Shown here in pieces: positions 1-7,376 of a stretch of DNA of 39,072 nt. The stretch is from positions 1-39,072 of the forward strand of contig JBKHBO010000008.1 in NCBI GenBank assembly GCA_046542315.1. Direction: 5' to 3'. The translations under genes were made by a program, and so were the position numbers. The notes under the pieces are model-generated. The model saw only the letters and a program-made list of their open reading frames with translations. It was not told where the DNA came from and did not search any database. Every line of letters starts with the position of its first letter. The stretch's first letter is position 1. Source of the stretch: PWPR01 sp046542315. GTDB lineage: Bacteria; Bacillota; UBA994; PWPR01.

Positions 1-6
1 TTAGTT

Positions 7-648
7 TTATTTAGGGGGTTGTAAAACTACAATAGGAGCAAAACTATTTATATTATTTGTAGTTATTTCAACCTCATTAGTATTTAGCTGCTGATATTCA
101 TCTGCTAAATTAAGAAAGTCATCAACAGGGCGTAAATCAATATTTAATTTAGGAGTTTTATAATGCATGGGGATTGTAACTGTTGGACTAATTTTTTTAA
201 CCAACTCATTTGCTTGTTCACCATCTATAGTATAAACAGAGCCTACAGGGACAAATAAAATATCAACTTTTCCTAAAGAAGTAATCTTATCTTTATCTAA
301 CATGTGTCCTAAATCTCCTAAATGAACAATCCTAAGGTTATCTACATCATAGATAAAGATGATATTTTCTCCTCTTTTATTGCCTTTGTCATCATCATGA
401 TAACTTGAAATCCCCTTAATATTAAATCCTAGGACTTCAATGGGGTCTTTTTTTGATATTACTTTGGGATCTCCCATTAATTGATCCACAGCATTATGGT
501 CATGATGATCATGACTAGTAGTTACTAAGTCAGCCTTAACAGTTGGAGCATCATAACCAATTGAGGGATCAAAAGGGTCTATTGCCAAACTTACTTCATT
601 TGAATTTTCTAAAAGATAGCATGAATGTCCTAGCCAAGTAATTTTCAT
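7..648 (-). CDS. UPF0173 metal-dependent hydrolase (metallo-beta-lactamase fold)
   Basis: 213-residue cytoplasmic protein of the metallo-beta-lactamase superfamily, matching the UPF0173 type in length and layout. The N-terminal strand 'KITWLGHSCYLLE' is followed by the metal motif HxHxDH at residues 46-51 (SHDHHDHN). A later 'VHLGDLGH' and a C-terminal 'TIPMHYKTP' supply the other expected metal ligands. A GGAGG site lies 10 bases before the ATG. It is transcribed away from the rpoE-like gene, which ends 17 bases upstream on the same strand, so the two are probably co-transcribed. The substrate is unknown for this family; the fold and metal site are what I see, hydrolase activity is family knowledge. 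Confidence 0.9.
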   Translation of the reverse strand: MKITWLGHSCYLLENSNEVSLAIDPFDPSIGYDAPTVKADLVTTSHDHHDHNAVDQLMGDPKVISKKDPIEVLGFNIKGISSYHDDDKGNKRGENIIFIYDVDNLRIVHLGDLGHMLDKDKITSLGKVDILFVPVGSVYTIDGEQANELVKKISPTVTIPMHYKTPKLNIDLRPVDDFLNLADEYQQLNTNEVEITTNNINSFAPIVVLQPPK

Positions 649-664
649 TATGAGATTAACCTCC

Positions 665-1255
665 TTAAATTATTGGTTCATCATCTTCTTCTAATTCTCT
701 GTCCTCAAAATCTTCAAAGTCTTCAAAATCTTCTAAGTCATCAATTGGATCAACTTCATCGTCAAGCTCTTCTAATTCATCAATAACATCATCAAGTTCA
801 TCATCTAATTCATCGTCTAAATCTTCATCTAAACCCTCGTTTAAGTCATCATCTAAATCGTCAATGTCTATTTCTAAGTCTTCGTCAAAAGGTACTAATA
901 GCTCTTCATCATCTTCATCTTCATCTTCATCTTCATCATCCCACTCGTAATCTTCTTTACTTGGTTGATATTCTTCTTCAAGTAAGTCAAAGTCTTCAAA
1001 CTCATCTCGCTCTAAGTCTGGCACTTGTGTTTTTAGTAACCATCCTTGACCTTTCAAAAAAACAAATCTTCCATCAAAATTCAATTCATTATGTAGGTTG
1101 CTTATGGAAATAGTCTTTTTAACTTCAGGAAGAGAATTAATCTTTTCAAGCAAGTTTTTAAGTGACAAAGGTGCATCACTTTTCTTAAGTGTTTTTGCTG
1201 CAGTAGCTGCTAAATCTAAGGACTCTTTTTTTCTTGGGGGTCTTACTTTTGCCAT
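665..1255 (-). CDS. rpoE: RNA polymerase delta-subunit-like protein (HARE-HTH domain plus acidic tail)
   Basis: 196 residues from the ATG at 1255, chosen because AGGAGG stands seven bases before it; a longer in-frame start 18 codons upstream lacks such a site. Residues about 10-72 look like a HARE-HTH winged helix (ending 'FVFLKGQGWLLK'), and the rest is a strongly acidic Asp/Glu tail. That is the architecture of the Gram-positive delta subunit, which binds RNA polymerase and helps release it from nucleic acid. The tail is encoded by repeated GAT/GAA-type triplets. Firmicute rpoE is often beside pyrG; here it is not. The family call rests on architecture more than on residue identity, so another HARE-HTH protein is possible. 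Confidence 0.75.
   Translation of the reverse strand: MAKVRPPRKKESLDLAATAAKTLKKSDAPLSLKNLLEKINSLPEVKKTISISNLHNELNFDGRFVFLKGQGWLLKTQVPDLERDEFEDFDLLEEEYQPSKEDYEWDDEDEDEDEDDEELLVPFDEDLEIDIDDLDDDLNEGLDEDLDDELDDELDDVIDELEELDDEVDPIDDLEDFEDFEDFEDRELEEDDEPII
903..940. repeat. Hexanucleotide (CTTCAT) microsatellite inside the rpoE-like acidic tail
   Basis: About five tandem CTTCAT units encode an alternating Asp-Glu run in the acidic tail of the delta-like protein. A related 9-base pattern encoding Phe-Glu-Asp repeats lies near 702-740. Gain or loss of six-base units would keep the reading frame. Confidence 0.7.
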
Positions 1256-1279
1256 TGCTTTTCCTCCTATTGTAATTTT

Positions 1280-1309
1280 ATTATAAACATTAGTATTGAA
1301 AAATTTCAA
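1280..1309 (-). promoter_or_regulatory. Sigma-A-type promoter for the rpoE-like gene
   Basis: On the minus strand TTGAAA (1309-1304), an 18-base spacer and a perfect TATAAT (1285-1280) lie about 25 bases upstream of the chosen start codon. The arrangement fits a housekeeping promoter driving the rpoE-like gene and probably the UPF0173 gene. Confidence 0.65.
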
Positions 1310-1357
1310 GCTGATAGGCTATTGGTAAAACATTTATACACAAAAAAAATAATATTG

Positions 1358-2299
1358 TCAATAATAGAAAAAGGTAGTTTGAGAAATATTTGTTAAAAAG
1401 TCAATTATATTTATGTGATAGCATAAGTCATTTGAATTAAAACTATAAAATCCATTTTTATAAACATCTTTGCAAGCAATCATTAGTACTTCCATTAAAG
1501 GAGCTATGCTTAAAGCTATCTTTTTGTTATCTAATATTTCAGCTAACATTAAACCTATTGATGCAATTTTATCATGACTTATGGCCCTATTTACAGTGTT
1601 TTTGTCAAAAGACAAATGATTTAGCCTTGCTATTACATATGCTGTAACATAAAGAGGATTCTTAGTATTTAATTTTTTTTGCATTTTTTTATCATAAAAG
1701 AATGAATTAGAGCTTTTACTAAGAGTTAGTAGGTTCAGATACTTAGCTGAAAATTTCTTATACAAGAGCGGGCTTTCTAACAAGTTATTAATTCCATAAG
1801 AAAAATGAAACTCTTTTAATTTAAACTCTATAGAAAGTGGTTTTTTGTAAAAAGGTTTTTCTTCGAAAAATTTATTTACTGAATATCCATAAAAATCCAA
1901 TAAATTTTCTTGGGCATTAATAAATGCTTTTGATTTAATATTACTTAGGCTTTCTTTTGTTTTATAATATATAAAATAATCAATTGGAGTCAAACTTCTT
2001 TTAGTCAAAGTAATGTATTGAAGAAATTTTGACAAGAAATTCGTAATAATTTTAGGGTATATTTTTATATTAATAAAATTATTGCTTGTTAACAGTTTAA
2101 AGTCATTGCTATGAAAACTCTTTAATTTTTTGATGTAGCTAATTCTGACATCTTCCTTTTTATTAAAAAGAATAGCTGTTTGAAAGCAGTTCCGTTTATA
2201 ATTATATGATAAATCAGTTTTATGTATAAAGTTTATTTGTAAAAATTTATTTATAGAACTGGCTATACTGATTTTTATGTCATCTATGGGGTTTTCCAT
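1358..2299 (-). CDS. Hypothetical protein, family not recognised
   Basis: 313 residues, rich in Lys, Asn, Phe, Ile and Leu, with no signal peptide and no convincing membrane helix. I recognise no domain. The sequence is basic and hydrophobic and its codons are very AT-rich even for this genome. The ATG at 2299 has AAGGAAG before it at good spacing. It stands alone between the rpoE-like promoter and the divergent D-cysteine-desulfhydrase-family gene. The C-terminal half ('YVTAYVIARLNHLSFD' onward) looks helical. It could be a lineage-specific or acquired gene. That it is a real gene is likely from its length and start site. Confidence 0.6.
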   Translation of the reverse strand: MENPIDDIKISIASSINKFLQINFIHKTDLSYNYKRNCFQTAILFNKKEDVRISYIKKLKSFHSNDFKLLTSNNFINIKIYPKIITNFLSKFLQYITLTKRSLTPIDYFIYYKTKESLSNIKSKAFINAQENLLDFYGYSVNKFFEEKPFYKKPLSIEFKLKEFHFSYGINNLLESPLLYKKFSAKYLNLLTLSKSSNSFFYDKKMQKKLNTKNPLYVTAYVIARLNHLSFDKNTVNRAISHDKIASIGLMLAEILDNKKIALSIAPLMEVLMIACKDVYKNGFYSFNSNDLCYHINIIDFLTNISQTTFFYY

Positions 2300-2418
2300 A
2301 TAAATCTTCCTTAAATTTTTCTTAATTATACATTAGCTGAATATAGTTATAAAGATAAAGAAGGAATTCATAGGTTCAAATAGAATAATTGTATTAATAA
2401 GACATGGAGGTGCATTTA

Positions 2419-3417
2419 ATGAAATTTGAAGAAATCCCAAAAGTTAAGCTAGCATTCCTCCCAACTCCGCTACAAAAAGTAGAGAGATTAGGAAAAAAGA
2501 TTGGAGTTAAAGAGCTCTACATTAAGAGAGATGATCAAACAGGCTTGGCTTTAGGAGGCAATAAAGCTAGAAAGCTAGAGTATTTAATGGCTGACGCATT
2601 AAATATGAAAGCTGACGTAGTATTTACACTAGGAGGTCCTCAATCAAATCACTGTAGACAAACAGCAGCTGCAGCCAGAGTATGTGGTTTAGACTCAGTT
2701 TTGATTTTTAGTGGAGAGGAAATTGAAGAAGTTCAAGGCAATATGGTTTTAGATAGGTTGCTTAATAGTAAATGGTATTTTGCTGGAGAGAAAGAAAGAA
2801 AAGAAAAGTTACAAGAAGTTGTAGAAGAATATCAAAAGAAGGGTAAAAACCCCTATTATATACCACTTGGCGGATCAAATGCTTTAGGAGCTATGGGATA
2901 TGTAGAGGGCGGACTTGAAACAGCAAAGCAGTGTAAAGCTCAGGGTATTGACCCAGATTATATTTTTATAGCTACAGGCTCTGGAGGAACTCAAGCAGGA
3001 TTAATGATGGGTATTCATATGGGAGGTTTAAAAGCCAAGGTTATTGGTATAAGTGTATCGGGCTCAAGTGATGAGATTACAGAAAAGGTTAACAATTTAT
3101 TAGTTGAGATGGGAGCAAAGCTTGATGTTGATATAAAGGGACTTCCCAACGTTTTGGTTTACGATGAGTTTGTAGGAGAAGGTTATGGCAGACCAACAGA
3201 ATTATCTAAAAAAGCTTTAAAGATGTGCGCTGTTGAAGAAGGAATAATTATTGATCCTGTATACACAGCTAAAGGTCTGAGTGGACTTATTGGTATGATA
3301 GAAGATAATAAAATAGATAAAGATAGCTCAGTAATTTTCTTGCATACTGGAGGTATGCCAGCATTGTTTGCTGAGACAGATTTATATTGGAAGCCAGATG
3401 TAGATATAACAAGATAG
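2419..3417 (+). CDS. D-cysteine desulfhydrase / ACC-deaminase family PLP enzyme
   Basis: 332 residues, matching the roughly 330 of DcyD and ACC deaminases. The start at 2419 is preferred over an ATG five codons earlier because GGAGGTG sits at ideal spacing before it and overlaps the earlier ATG. Fold-type II PLP features: 'GLALGGNKARKLEYL' with the PLP lysine at about residue 49, 'GGPQSNHCRQTAAAA' that contacts the cofactor ring, and the Gly-rich phosphate loop 'ATGSGGTQAGL'. Family members convert D-cysteine to pyruvate, H2S and ammonia; some act on other D-amino acids or on ACC, and substrate cannot be fixed from sequence. The neighbouring thiazoline-hydrolase-family and M20 genes suggest a sulfur or modified amino-acid theme. 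Confidence 0.85.
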   Translation: MKFEEIPKVKLAFLPTPLQKVERLGKKIGVKELYIKRDDQTGLALGGNKARKLEYLMADALNMKADVVFTLGGPQSNHCRQTAAAARVCGLDSVLIFSGEEIEEVQGNMVLDRLLNSKWYFAGEKERKEKLQEVVEEYQKKGKNPYYIPLGGSNALGAMGYVEGGLETAKQCKAQGIDPDYIFIATGSGGTQAGLMMGIHMGGLKAKVIGISVSGSSDEITEKVNNLLVEMGAKLDVDIKGLPNVLVYDEFVGEGYGRPTELSKKALKMCAVEEGIIIDPVYTAKGLSGLIGMIEDNKIDKDSSVIFLHTGGMPALFAETDLYWKPDVDITR

Positions 3418-3422
3418 AAAAA

Positions 3423-3446
3423 AGCCATTAATTAAAATTAATGGCT
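3423..3446. terminator. Terminator between convergent genes
   Basis: A perfect 10-bp stem (AGCCATTAAT / ATTAATGGCT) with loop TAAA. On the minus strand it is followed by a run of T (complement of the A-run at 3418-3423), making a good intrinsic terminator for the phosphodiesterase gene. On the plus strand the tail GTCTTGTT is weaker but may also stop the desulfhydrase-family transcript. Confidence 0.8.
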
Positions 3447-3460
3447 GTCTTGTTATCTGC

Positions 3461-3961
3461 CTATTCTATTTCATTGAGATAGATAATTTTTGCATCAAAA
3501 CTTTCTTTTTCGATTGACAAGATAGCAACAGAAGGCCCTTTATCCACTTTGGGGACTCCGATAGAACCAGGGTTAAGATACCATCCATGCTCAGTTTCTT
3601 TAAACTCTGGTATATGGGTATGTCCTCCAATTACTAGGTCTACATTATCAAACCAAGCAAAAGATCTAGCTATTCCACTTTCACAAACACTGCCATGATG
3701 ACCATGGGCTATACCGATTTTTAATCCTTCGATATAAACAACTCTGTGATATCCAAGTTGATTAGCTAAACTAGCAGGATCACCATTCCCAGCGACAGCA
3801 ACTACTGGAGCTACATTGCTTAATTGCTTAAGAACTTCTGGAGAGTGAATATCTCCAGCATGAAGAATCAATTGAACATTTTTGAAAGCTGAGAAAACTT
3901 TTTTAGATAAATAATCAATTTTGTTAGGAAAATGTGTATCAGAAATAACACCAATTTGCAT
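3461..3961 (-). CDS. YfcE/MJ0936-family metallophosphoesterase
   Basis: 166 residues from the ATG at 3961, which AGGAGG precedes; an ATG 11 codons upstream is less well placed. The calcineurin-like motifs are complete and in order: D8-x-H10 ('SDTHFP'), D37 ('HAGDIHS'), N59 ('AGNGDP'), H86 ('AHGHHG') and H114-x-H116 ('GGHTHIP'). These bind the two metals. Family members hydrolyse phosphodiesters in vitro; the natural substrate is unknown. It is a single gene divergent from the ATC-hydrolase-family gene and convergent with the desulfhydrase-family gene. Confidence 0.92.
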   Translation of the reverse strand: MQIGVISDTHFPNKIDYLSKKVFSAFKNVQLILHAGDIHSPEVLKQLSNVAPVVAVAGNGDPASLANQLGYHRVVYIEGLKIGIAHGHHGSVCESGIARSFAWFDNVDLVIGGHTHIPEFKETEHGWYLNPGSIGVPKVDKGPSVAILSIEKESFDAKIIYLNEIE

Positions 3962-4047
3962 AATTATCCTCCTTGTATTGTAATATGTATTCATTATAAG
4001 GAATTATATGCATAAGTAAAAGAACAAATGAATAGGAGCTAATATAA

Positions 4048-4611
4048 ATGGGTAAAGAAAAAGTTACTAAAGAACAGGCTAAACATGAAGTTGAACTAGC
4101 AACAAGAAGGTTGGGAATGATGCATATAGCATATGCAAAAACTTTAGTTGAAGAATTAGGAGAGGAAAAAGGAAAAGAAGTAGTATTAAAAGCCATTCAA
4201 AAATATGGAGAGTATATTGGGACTCAGGTTAAAAATGTAGTTGAAAGCGAGAAATTAGATTTAACTCCAGAAAATTATAATATAGAAAAAGCAAGAACGT
4301 TACCTAACATCGGCTTAAATGACAAAGTGGTAGAAGATGAGGAAGATAGAAAAGTCTATGGGTGTACGATGGCAAAGGTTTGGAGAGAGTTAGATGAAGA
4401 AGAATTAGGAAAGATATATTGCTATATAGATACTGCAAAGTACATGTACTATAACCCTAATTATAAATTAACTCATATTAAAGCTATGCCAGCACATAAG
4501 ACTGATTATTGTTTATTCTCTCTTGAAAAAACAACAGAGAAAGAAAAGAAGGACTTTTTTGAAAAGAAGGATTGGAGATACTTAGATAAAAATTTAAAGG
4601 AGGGTAATTAA
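4048..4611 (+). CDS. L-2-amino-thiazoline-4-carboxylic acid (ATC) hydrolase-family protein
   Basis: 187 residues. The C-terminal half resembles the ATC hydrolase family (PF14196 as I recall it): 'YGCTMAKVWRELDEEELG', then 'IYCYIDTAKYMYYNPNYKL', then 'HKTDYCLFSLE', with spaced cysteines and an aromatic-rich NPNYKL segment. Characterised relatives open the thiazoline ring in L-cysteine production, but most clostridial members have no known substrate. AGGAG precedes the ATG. The stop codon directly abuts the ATG of the M20 amidohydrolase, so the two are certainly co-transcribed. In the characterised pathway an N-carbamoyl-cysteine amidohydrolase acts after ATC hydrolase, which makes the pairing suggestive. 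No signal peptide is visible. Confidence 0.7.
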   Translation: MGKEKVTKEQAKHEVELATRRLGMMHIAYAKTLVEELGEEKGKEVVLKAIQKYGEYIGTQVKNVVESEKLDLTPENYNIEKARTLPNIGLNDKVVEDEEDRKVYGCTMAKVWRELDEEELGKIYCYIDTAKYMYYNPNYKLTHIKAMPAHKTDYCLFSLEKTTEKEKKDFFEKKDWRYLDKNLKEGN

Positions 4612-5778
4612 ATGTTTAATGAGTCAGTAAAAAGAATAAAAGACAAAGCAATTGAGTGGAGGAGGCATTTCCACCAGTATCCAGAGCTTGGAATGAGGGA
4701 GTTCAAAACGGTTGAGTTTATTGAAAATATATTATCCGAAAACAATATAGATTATCAAAAAATGGATTTTCCAGGTATTGTTGCTACAATTAAAGGCGGG
4801 AAAGATGGTAAGGTGATTGGGTTAAGAGCAGATATGGACGCTTTGCCAATGCAAGAAGAAACTAACTTGCCATATGCATCAAAAATAGATGGAATTATGC
4901 ACTCTTGTGGGCACGATATACACACTGCGGTTTTATTAGCTACAGCAGTTGTATTAAAAGAAAATCAAGAACAAGTACTCGGTACTGTTAAATTATTTTT
5001 TCAGCCAGCAGAAGAAGGGCCTGGCGGAGGGTTGCCAATGGTTGAAGCAGGAGTAATGGATAATCCAAAAGTAGATGCAGTCTTTGGCCTTCATGTTTTT
5101 CCTATTGCTAAACCAGGAACATTCTCTGTAAAAAGAGGAGTCGCTTCATCAAATAGCGATTCTGCCACAATAACTGTTATTGGAAAAGGGGGACATGGGG
5201 CTTCACCTGAAAAGGCAATAGATCCAGTTTTTGTGTCGATGTATGTTGGGATAGGTATGCAAAGTATTGTCTCTAGGAATGTATCGGCAATGGATTCAGC
5301 TGTTGTATCTATAGGAGCAATCAACTCTGGTACAGTAGCTAATATTATACCGGAAAAGGCTGAAATGAGACTTTCTATAAGGTCCTTTAGCGAAGACACT
5401 CGCAAACTTTTAAATAAAAGAATTACAGAAATAGCTGAAGGAGTAAGTAGTTCAATGGGCGCAAGTTGTAAAATAGATTATAAATTTGGATACCCTATGA
5501 TGTTTAATAATGATAAAGCAGTTGATTATCTGATTAACACATTAGGTAAAGAGAAAGTGATTGAAGCAGATAAGCCTTTAAGTGGTAGTGAAGATTTTTC
5601 ATATTTTCTGCAAAAAGCACCAGGAGCATTTTTTGGATTAAATGCGGGAAGAGATGAAGAAAATTATTACAACCATCATCCTAAATTTAACCCAGATGAT
5701 AGTTCTATTGAGCACGGAATACAGGCTTTTGTAGATATTGTAATGAATCAAGAAAATTTAAATCTTAAAACCGACTAA
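4612..5778 (+). CDS. M20-family amidohydrolase (N-acyl amino acid / carbamoyl amino acid type)
   Basis: 388 residues, typical for M20D amidohydrolases. Metal and catalytic motifs are present: 'LRADMDALPMQEETNLPYAS' (residues 72-90), 'MHSCGHDIHT' with C99 and H101, 'QPAEEGPGGG' with E134/E135, a 'GLHVFP' histidine, and a C-terminal 'YYNHHPKF' metal ligand. The enzyme would hydrolyse an N-acyl or N-carbamoyl amino acid in the cytoplasm. The start is fixed by AAAGGAGGG in the end of the upstream gene and zero spacing between the two frames. An aminoacylase for general peptide scavenging is an equally good reading as a thiazoline-pathway enzyme. Confidence 0.88.
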   Translation: MFNESVKRIKDKAIEWRRHFHQYPELGMREFKTVEFIENILSENNIDYQKMDFPGIVATIKGGKDGKVIGLRADMDALPMQEETNLPYASKIDGIMHSCGHDIHTAVLLATAVVLKENQEQVLGTVKLFFQPAEEGPGGGLPMVEAGVMDNPKVDAVFGLHVFPIAKPGTFSVKRGVASSNSDSATITVIGKGGHGASPEKAIDPVFVSMYVGIGMQSIVSRNVSAMDSAVVSIGAINSGTVANIIPEKAEMRLSIRSFSEDTRKLLNKRITEIAEGVSSSMGASCKIDYKFGYPMMFNNDKAVDYLINTLGKEKVIEADKPLSGSEDFSYFLQKAPGAFFGLNAGRDEENYYNHHPKFNPDDSSIEHGIQAFVDIVMNQENLNLKTD

Positions 5779-5794
5779 ATTAGAATGATTTATC

Positions 5795-5821
5795 TTGACA
5801 GTTATGACCATTTGTTATAAA
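5795..5821 (+). promoter_or_regulatory. Promoter for the candidate small RNA
   Basis: A perfect TTGACA at 5795-5800 is followed by TGTTATAAA (extended -10; TATAAA at 5816-5821, 15-base spacer). TAAACT at 5818-5823 gives a 17-base spacer as an alternative. No gene lies downstream on this strand before the terminator at 5903-5933. Confidence 0.6.
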
Positions 5822-5827
5822 CTCAGA

Positions 5828-5933
5828 GTACCAAAAGAGATTTGAGTGATGTATTTCACAGTAAATCCTCTTCCTTTTAATGACGTTTTTCGTCACAATT
5901 ATGGGCCTAGAATTTTCTAGGTCCACTTTTTTT
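5828..5933 (+). ncRNA. Candidate intergenic small RNA, about 105 nt, unknown class
   Basis: The interval runs from a promoter to a strong intrinsic terminator with no reading frame between. It can fold into three hairpins. The first is a long imperfect one (AAGAG 5835-5839 with CTCTT 5868-5872, ATTT 5840-5843 with AAAT 5863-5866, GTGA 5846-5849 with TCAC 5856-5859). The second is short (TGACG / CGTCA, 5881-5895). The third is the terminator. The linker around 5867-5877 is C/U-rich, a composition that could pair with Shine-Dalgarno regions. I recognise no known RNA family. The following gene is convergent, so this is not a 5' leader. Confidence 0.5.
5903..5933 (+). terminator. Intrinsic terminator of the candidate small RNA
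   Basis: GGGCCTAGA and TCTAGGTCC form a 9-10 bp stem with a tiny AT loop, followed by ACTTTTTTT. The U-run is only on the plus strand, so it does not end the convergent minus-strand gene, whose stop codon it touches. Confidence 0.8.
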
Positions 5934-6851
5934 ATATAATTAGCCACTTTGGTTTATCTAATTTGAATTGATCAAATTCATTTATTATTCTCTCAACTCT
6001 TCTTTTCATTTGCCTATATTCATAAGGCACTAATCTTTTTGACCAAACAAGACTAGATATTAATGACACAGCAGTATAAATAGAGGCTATTTTAAAGAAA
6101 TTGTTAGGGATTTTCTCACTGCTAAAATAGCCTTTTATCTGTCCAATACAAAACTCTCTTGATATTTCACAGCTAAACATATATAGCTTAATAAATTCGT
6201 GCCACGGATCCCCAAAGTCACACCTGTTAAAATCAATAACTCCTGCGTATGTTTTATTTTTAATATAATATTGTTTAAGTGAAAATCATCATGTTGAAAA
6301 AAGCTTGGTCTATCTCTAAGAAGATGAAAATTTTCTTTAATAAAAGATAAAATAACGTGTTTATAAGAAAAGTCTATATTACTTTGATTGAATATATCAA
6401 AATACAATTTTTGTTTTCTTTCATATCTATCAAACCAAGATTCAGAAGAAAAGTCGTCTTTTATTGAATTTATAATTTTGAGATCTTTTCCTGCAAGATA
6501 TCCTATGTTTCTATGTAGACTCTTAGGATACTCATTTATAATAGAAGCACCATCGCACCCATCTATCCAACTCAATAATGAGTAAAAGCATTCTTTGTCA
6601 CTTGTTTGTCCATATCTAATTGGTTCATTGCATTTTACTCCAAGTTTTTTGCATTCTATCATTTTTTCCAATTCTAATATTTTCATTTTATAATTTTTAG
6701 GAAAAGAAAGCCTTAAAAGATATTTCTGACCTTGATCTGTGGTTAAAATATACTTTTTTTCTAGAGAATATCCTTTATTTAAAAAAGAGACATTAATAAC
6801 GTGTTTTAATTCATTTAGAGTTGATAAAATTTCTGAAAGATACTCATCCAT
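5932..6851 (-). pseudogene. Aminoglycoside-phosphotransferase-fold kinase, interrupted by a frameshift
   Basis: Two overlapping frames together make one protein of about 306 residues. The first (start 6851) carries the N-lobe and the Brenner motif 'HDDFHLNN', the catalytic loop of APH/choline-kinase enzymes. It then reads out of frame at the A/T-rich stretch near 6250-6262. The second frame resumes exactly where expected with 'YAGVIDFNRCDFGDPWHEF', the metal-binding segment that must follow. A one-base change in that A/T run explains it. Either the gene is broken, splitting catalytic loop from metal site, or there is a sequencing error; I cannot tell. The substrate is unknown. The start has only a weak ribosome-binding site. 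It follows the lapA terminator. Confidence 0.8.
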
Positions 6852-6863
6852 GTTTTATTAACT

Positions 6864-6893
6864 ATAAAAAATAAGCCTCGTAAGAGACTTATT
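6864..6893 (-). terminator. Terminator after the LapA-like gene
   Basis: Minus-strand hairpin: AATAAG/CTTATT and CTC/GAG stems around one mismatch with a 4-base loop, followed by TTTTTT. It overlaps the lapA-like stop codon and separates that gene from the broken phosphotransferase. Confidence 0.75.
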
Positions 6894-7308
6894 CTTTTCT
6901 CCATTTAAAAAGATTTTTATCATCTTCTTTATTATCTGAAGTATTTTCATTATCCGGTCGCTCATTAGAAGGGTAAGAATATTTTTTATAATCATTTAAC
7001 TGCTCTAAAAGAGCAGATACTTGTCCTTCTTGTTTAGCTTTCTCTTCTTTCAACTTAGCATTTTCTTCTGTTAGCTCTGTTGTTTGTTTTTTTAGTTTAC
7101 TAATTTGCCAGTTTCGAGCCTGTATCTTTGGAAAAGAAATCAAAAGTGTCAATATAACACCTAACCCAAGACTAAACAAAAGTATTATAGCTAATGAACT
7201 AGTAAACTGCCAAACAAAGAAATAGACAGTTACCATAGTAGTATTCTGTATTGCAAAGAAAACAGTAACAATTGCAATAATTAACGCGAATATAAGAAAG
7301 AAATGCAT
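6889..7308 (-). CDS. LapA-like (DUF1049) membrane protein with coiled-coil tail
   Basis: 139 residues from the ATG at 7308, preceded by GGAGGAG; an ATG six codons upstream lies before that site and is rejected. Two membrane helices (about residues 2-20 and 36-58) are separated by 'AIQNTTMVTVYFFVWQF', the usual DUF1049/LapA pattern. A Lys/Glu-rich heptad-like coiled coil and a hydrophilic, acidic-then-basic C-terminus follow. LapA-type proteins help assemble envelope components in some bacteria; in Firmicutes the role is undefined. It lies 68 bases downstream of murC on the same strand, probably in one transcript, consistent with an envelope role. Confidence 0.8.
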   Translation of the reverse strand: MHFFLIFALIIAIVTVFFAIQNTTMVTVYFFVWQFTSSLAIILLFSLGLGVILTLLISFPKIQARNWQISKLKKQTTELTEENAKLKEEKAKQEGQVSALLEQLNDYKKYSYPSNERPDNENTSDNKEDDKNLFKWRKE

Positions 7309-7376
7309 ATAATCTCCTCCAATCATTACTTCTTACAAATATTATATCATCAATTTATGAAAATTTAGTTAAAATA

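Noticed and set aside
3183..3428. Minus-strand frame over the 3' end of the D-cysteine-desulfhydrase-family gene
   Set aside because: Shadow of the conserved C-terminus; it also crosses the shared terminator.
5091..5405. Minus-strand frame of 104 codons opposite the M20 amidohydrolase
   Set aside because: Antisense shadow of a well-conserved enzyme, no start signals.
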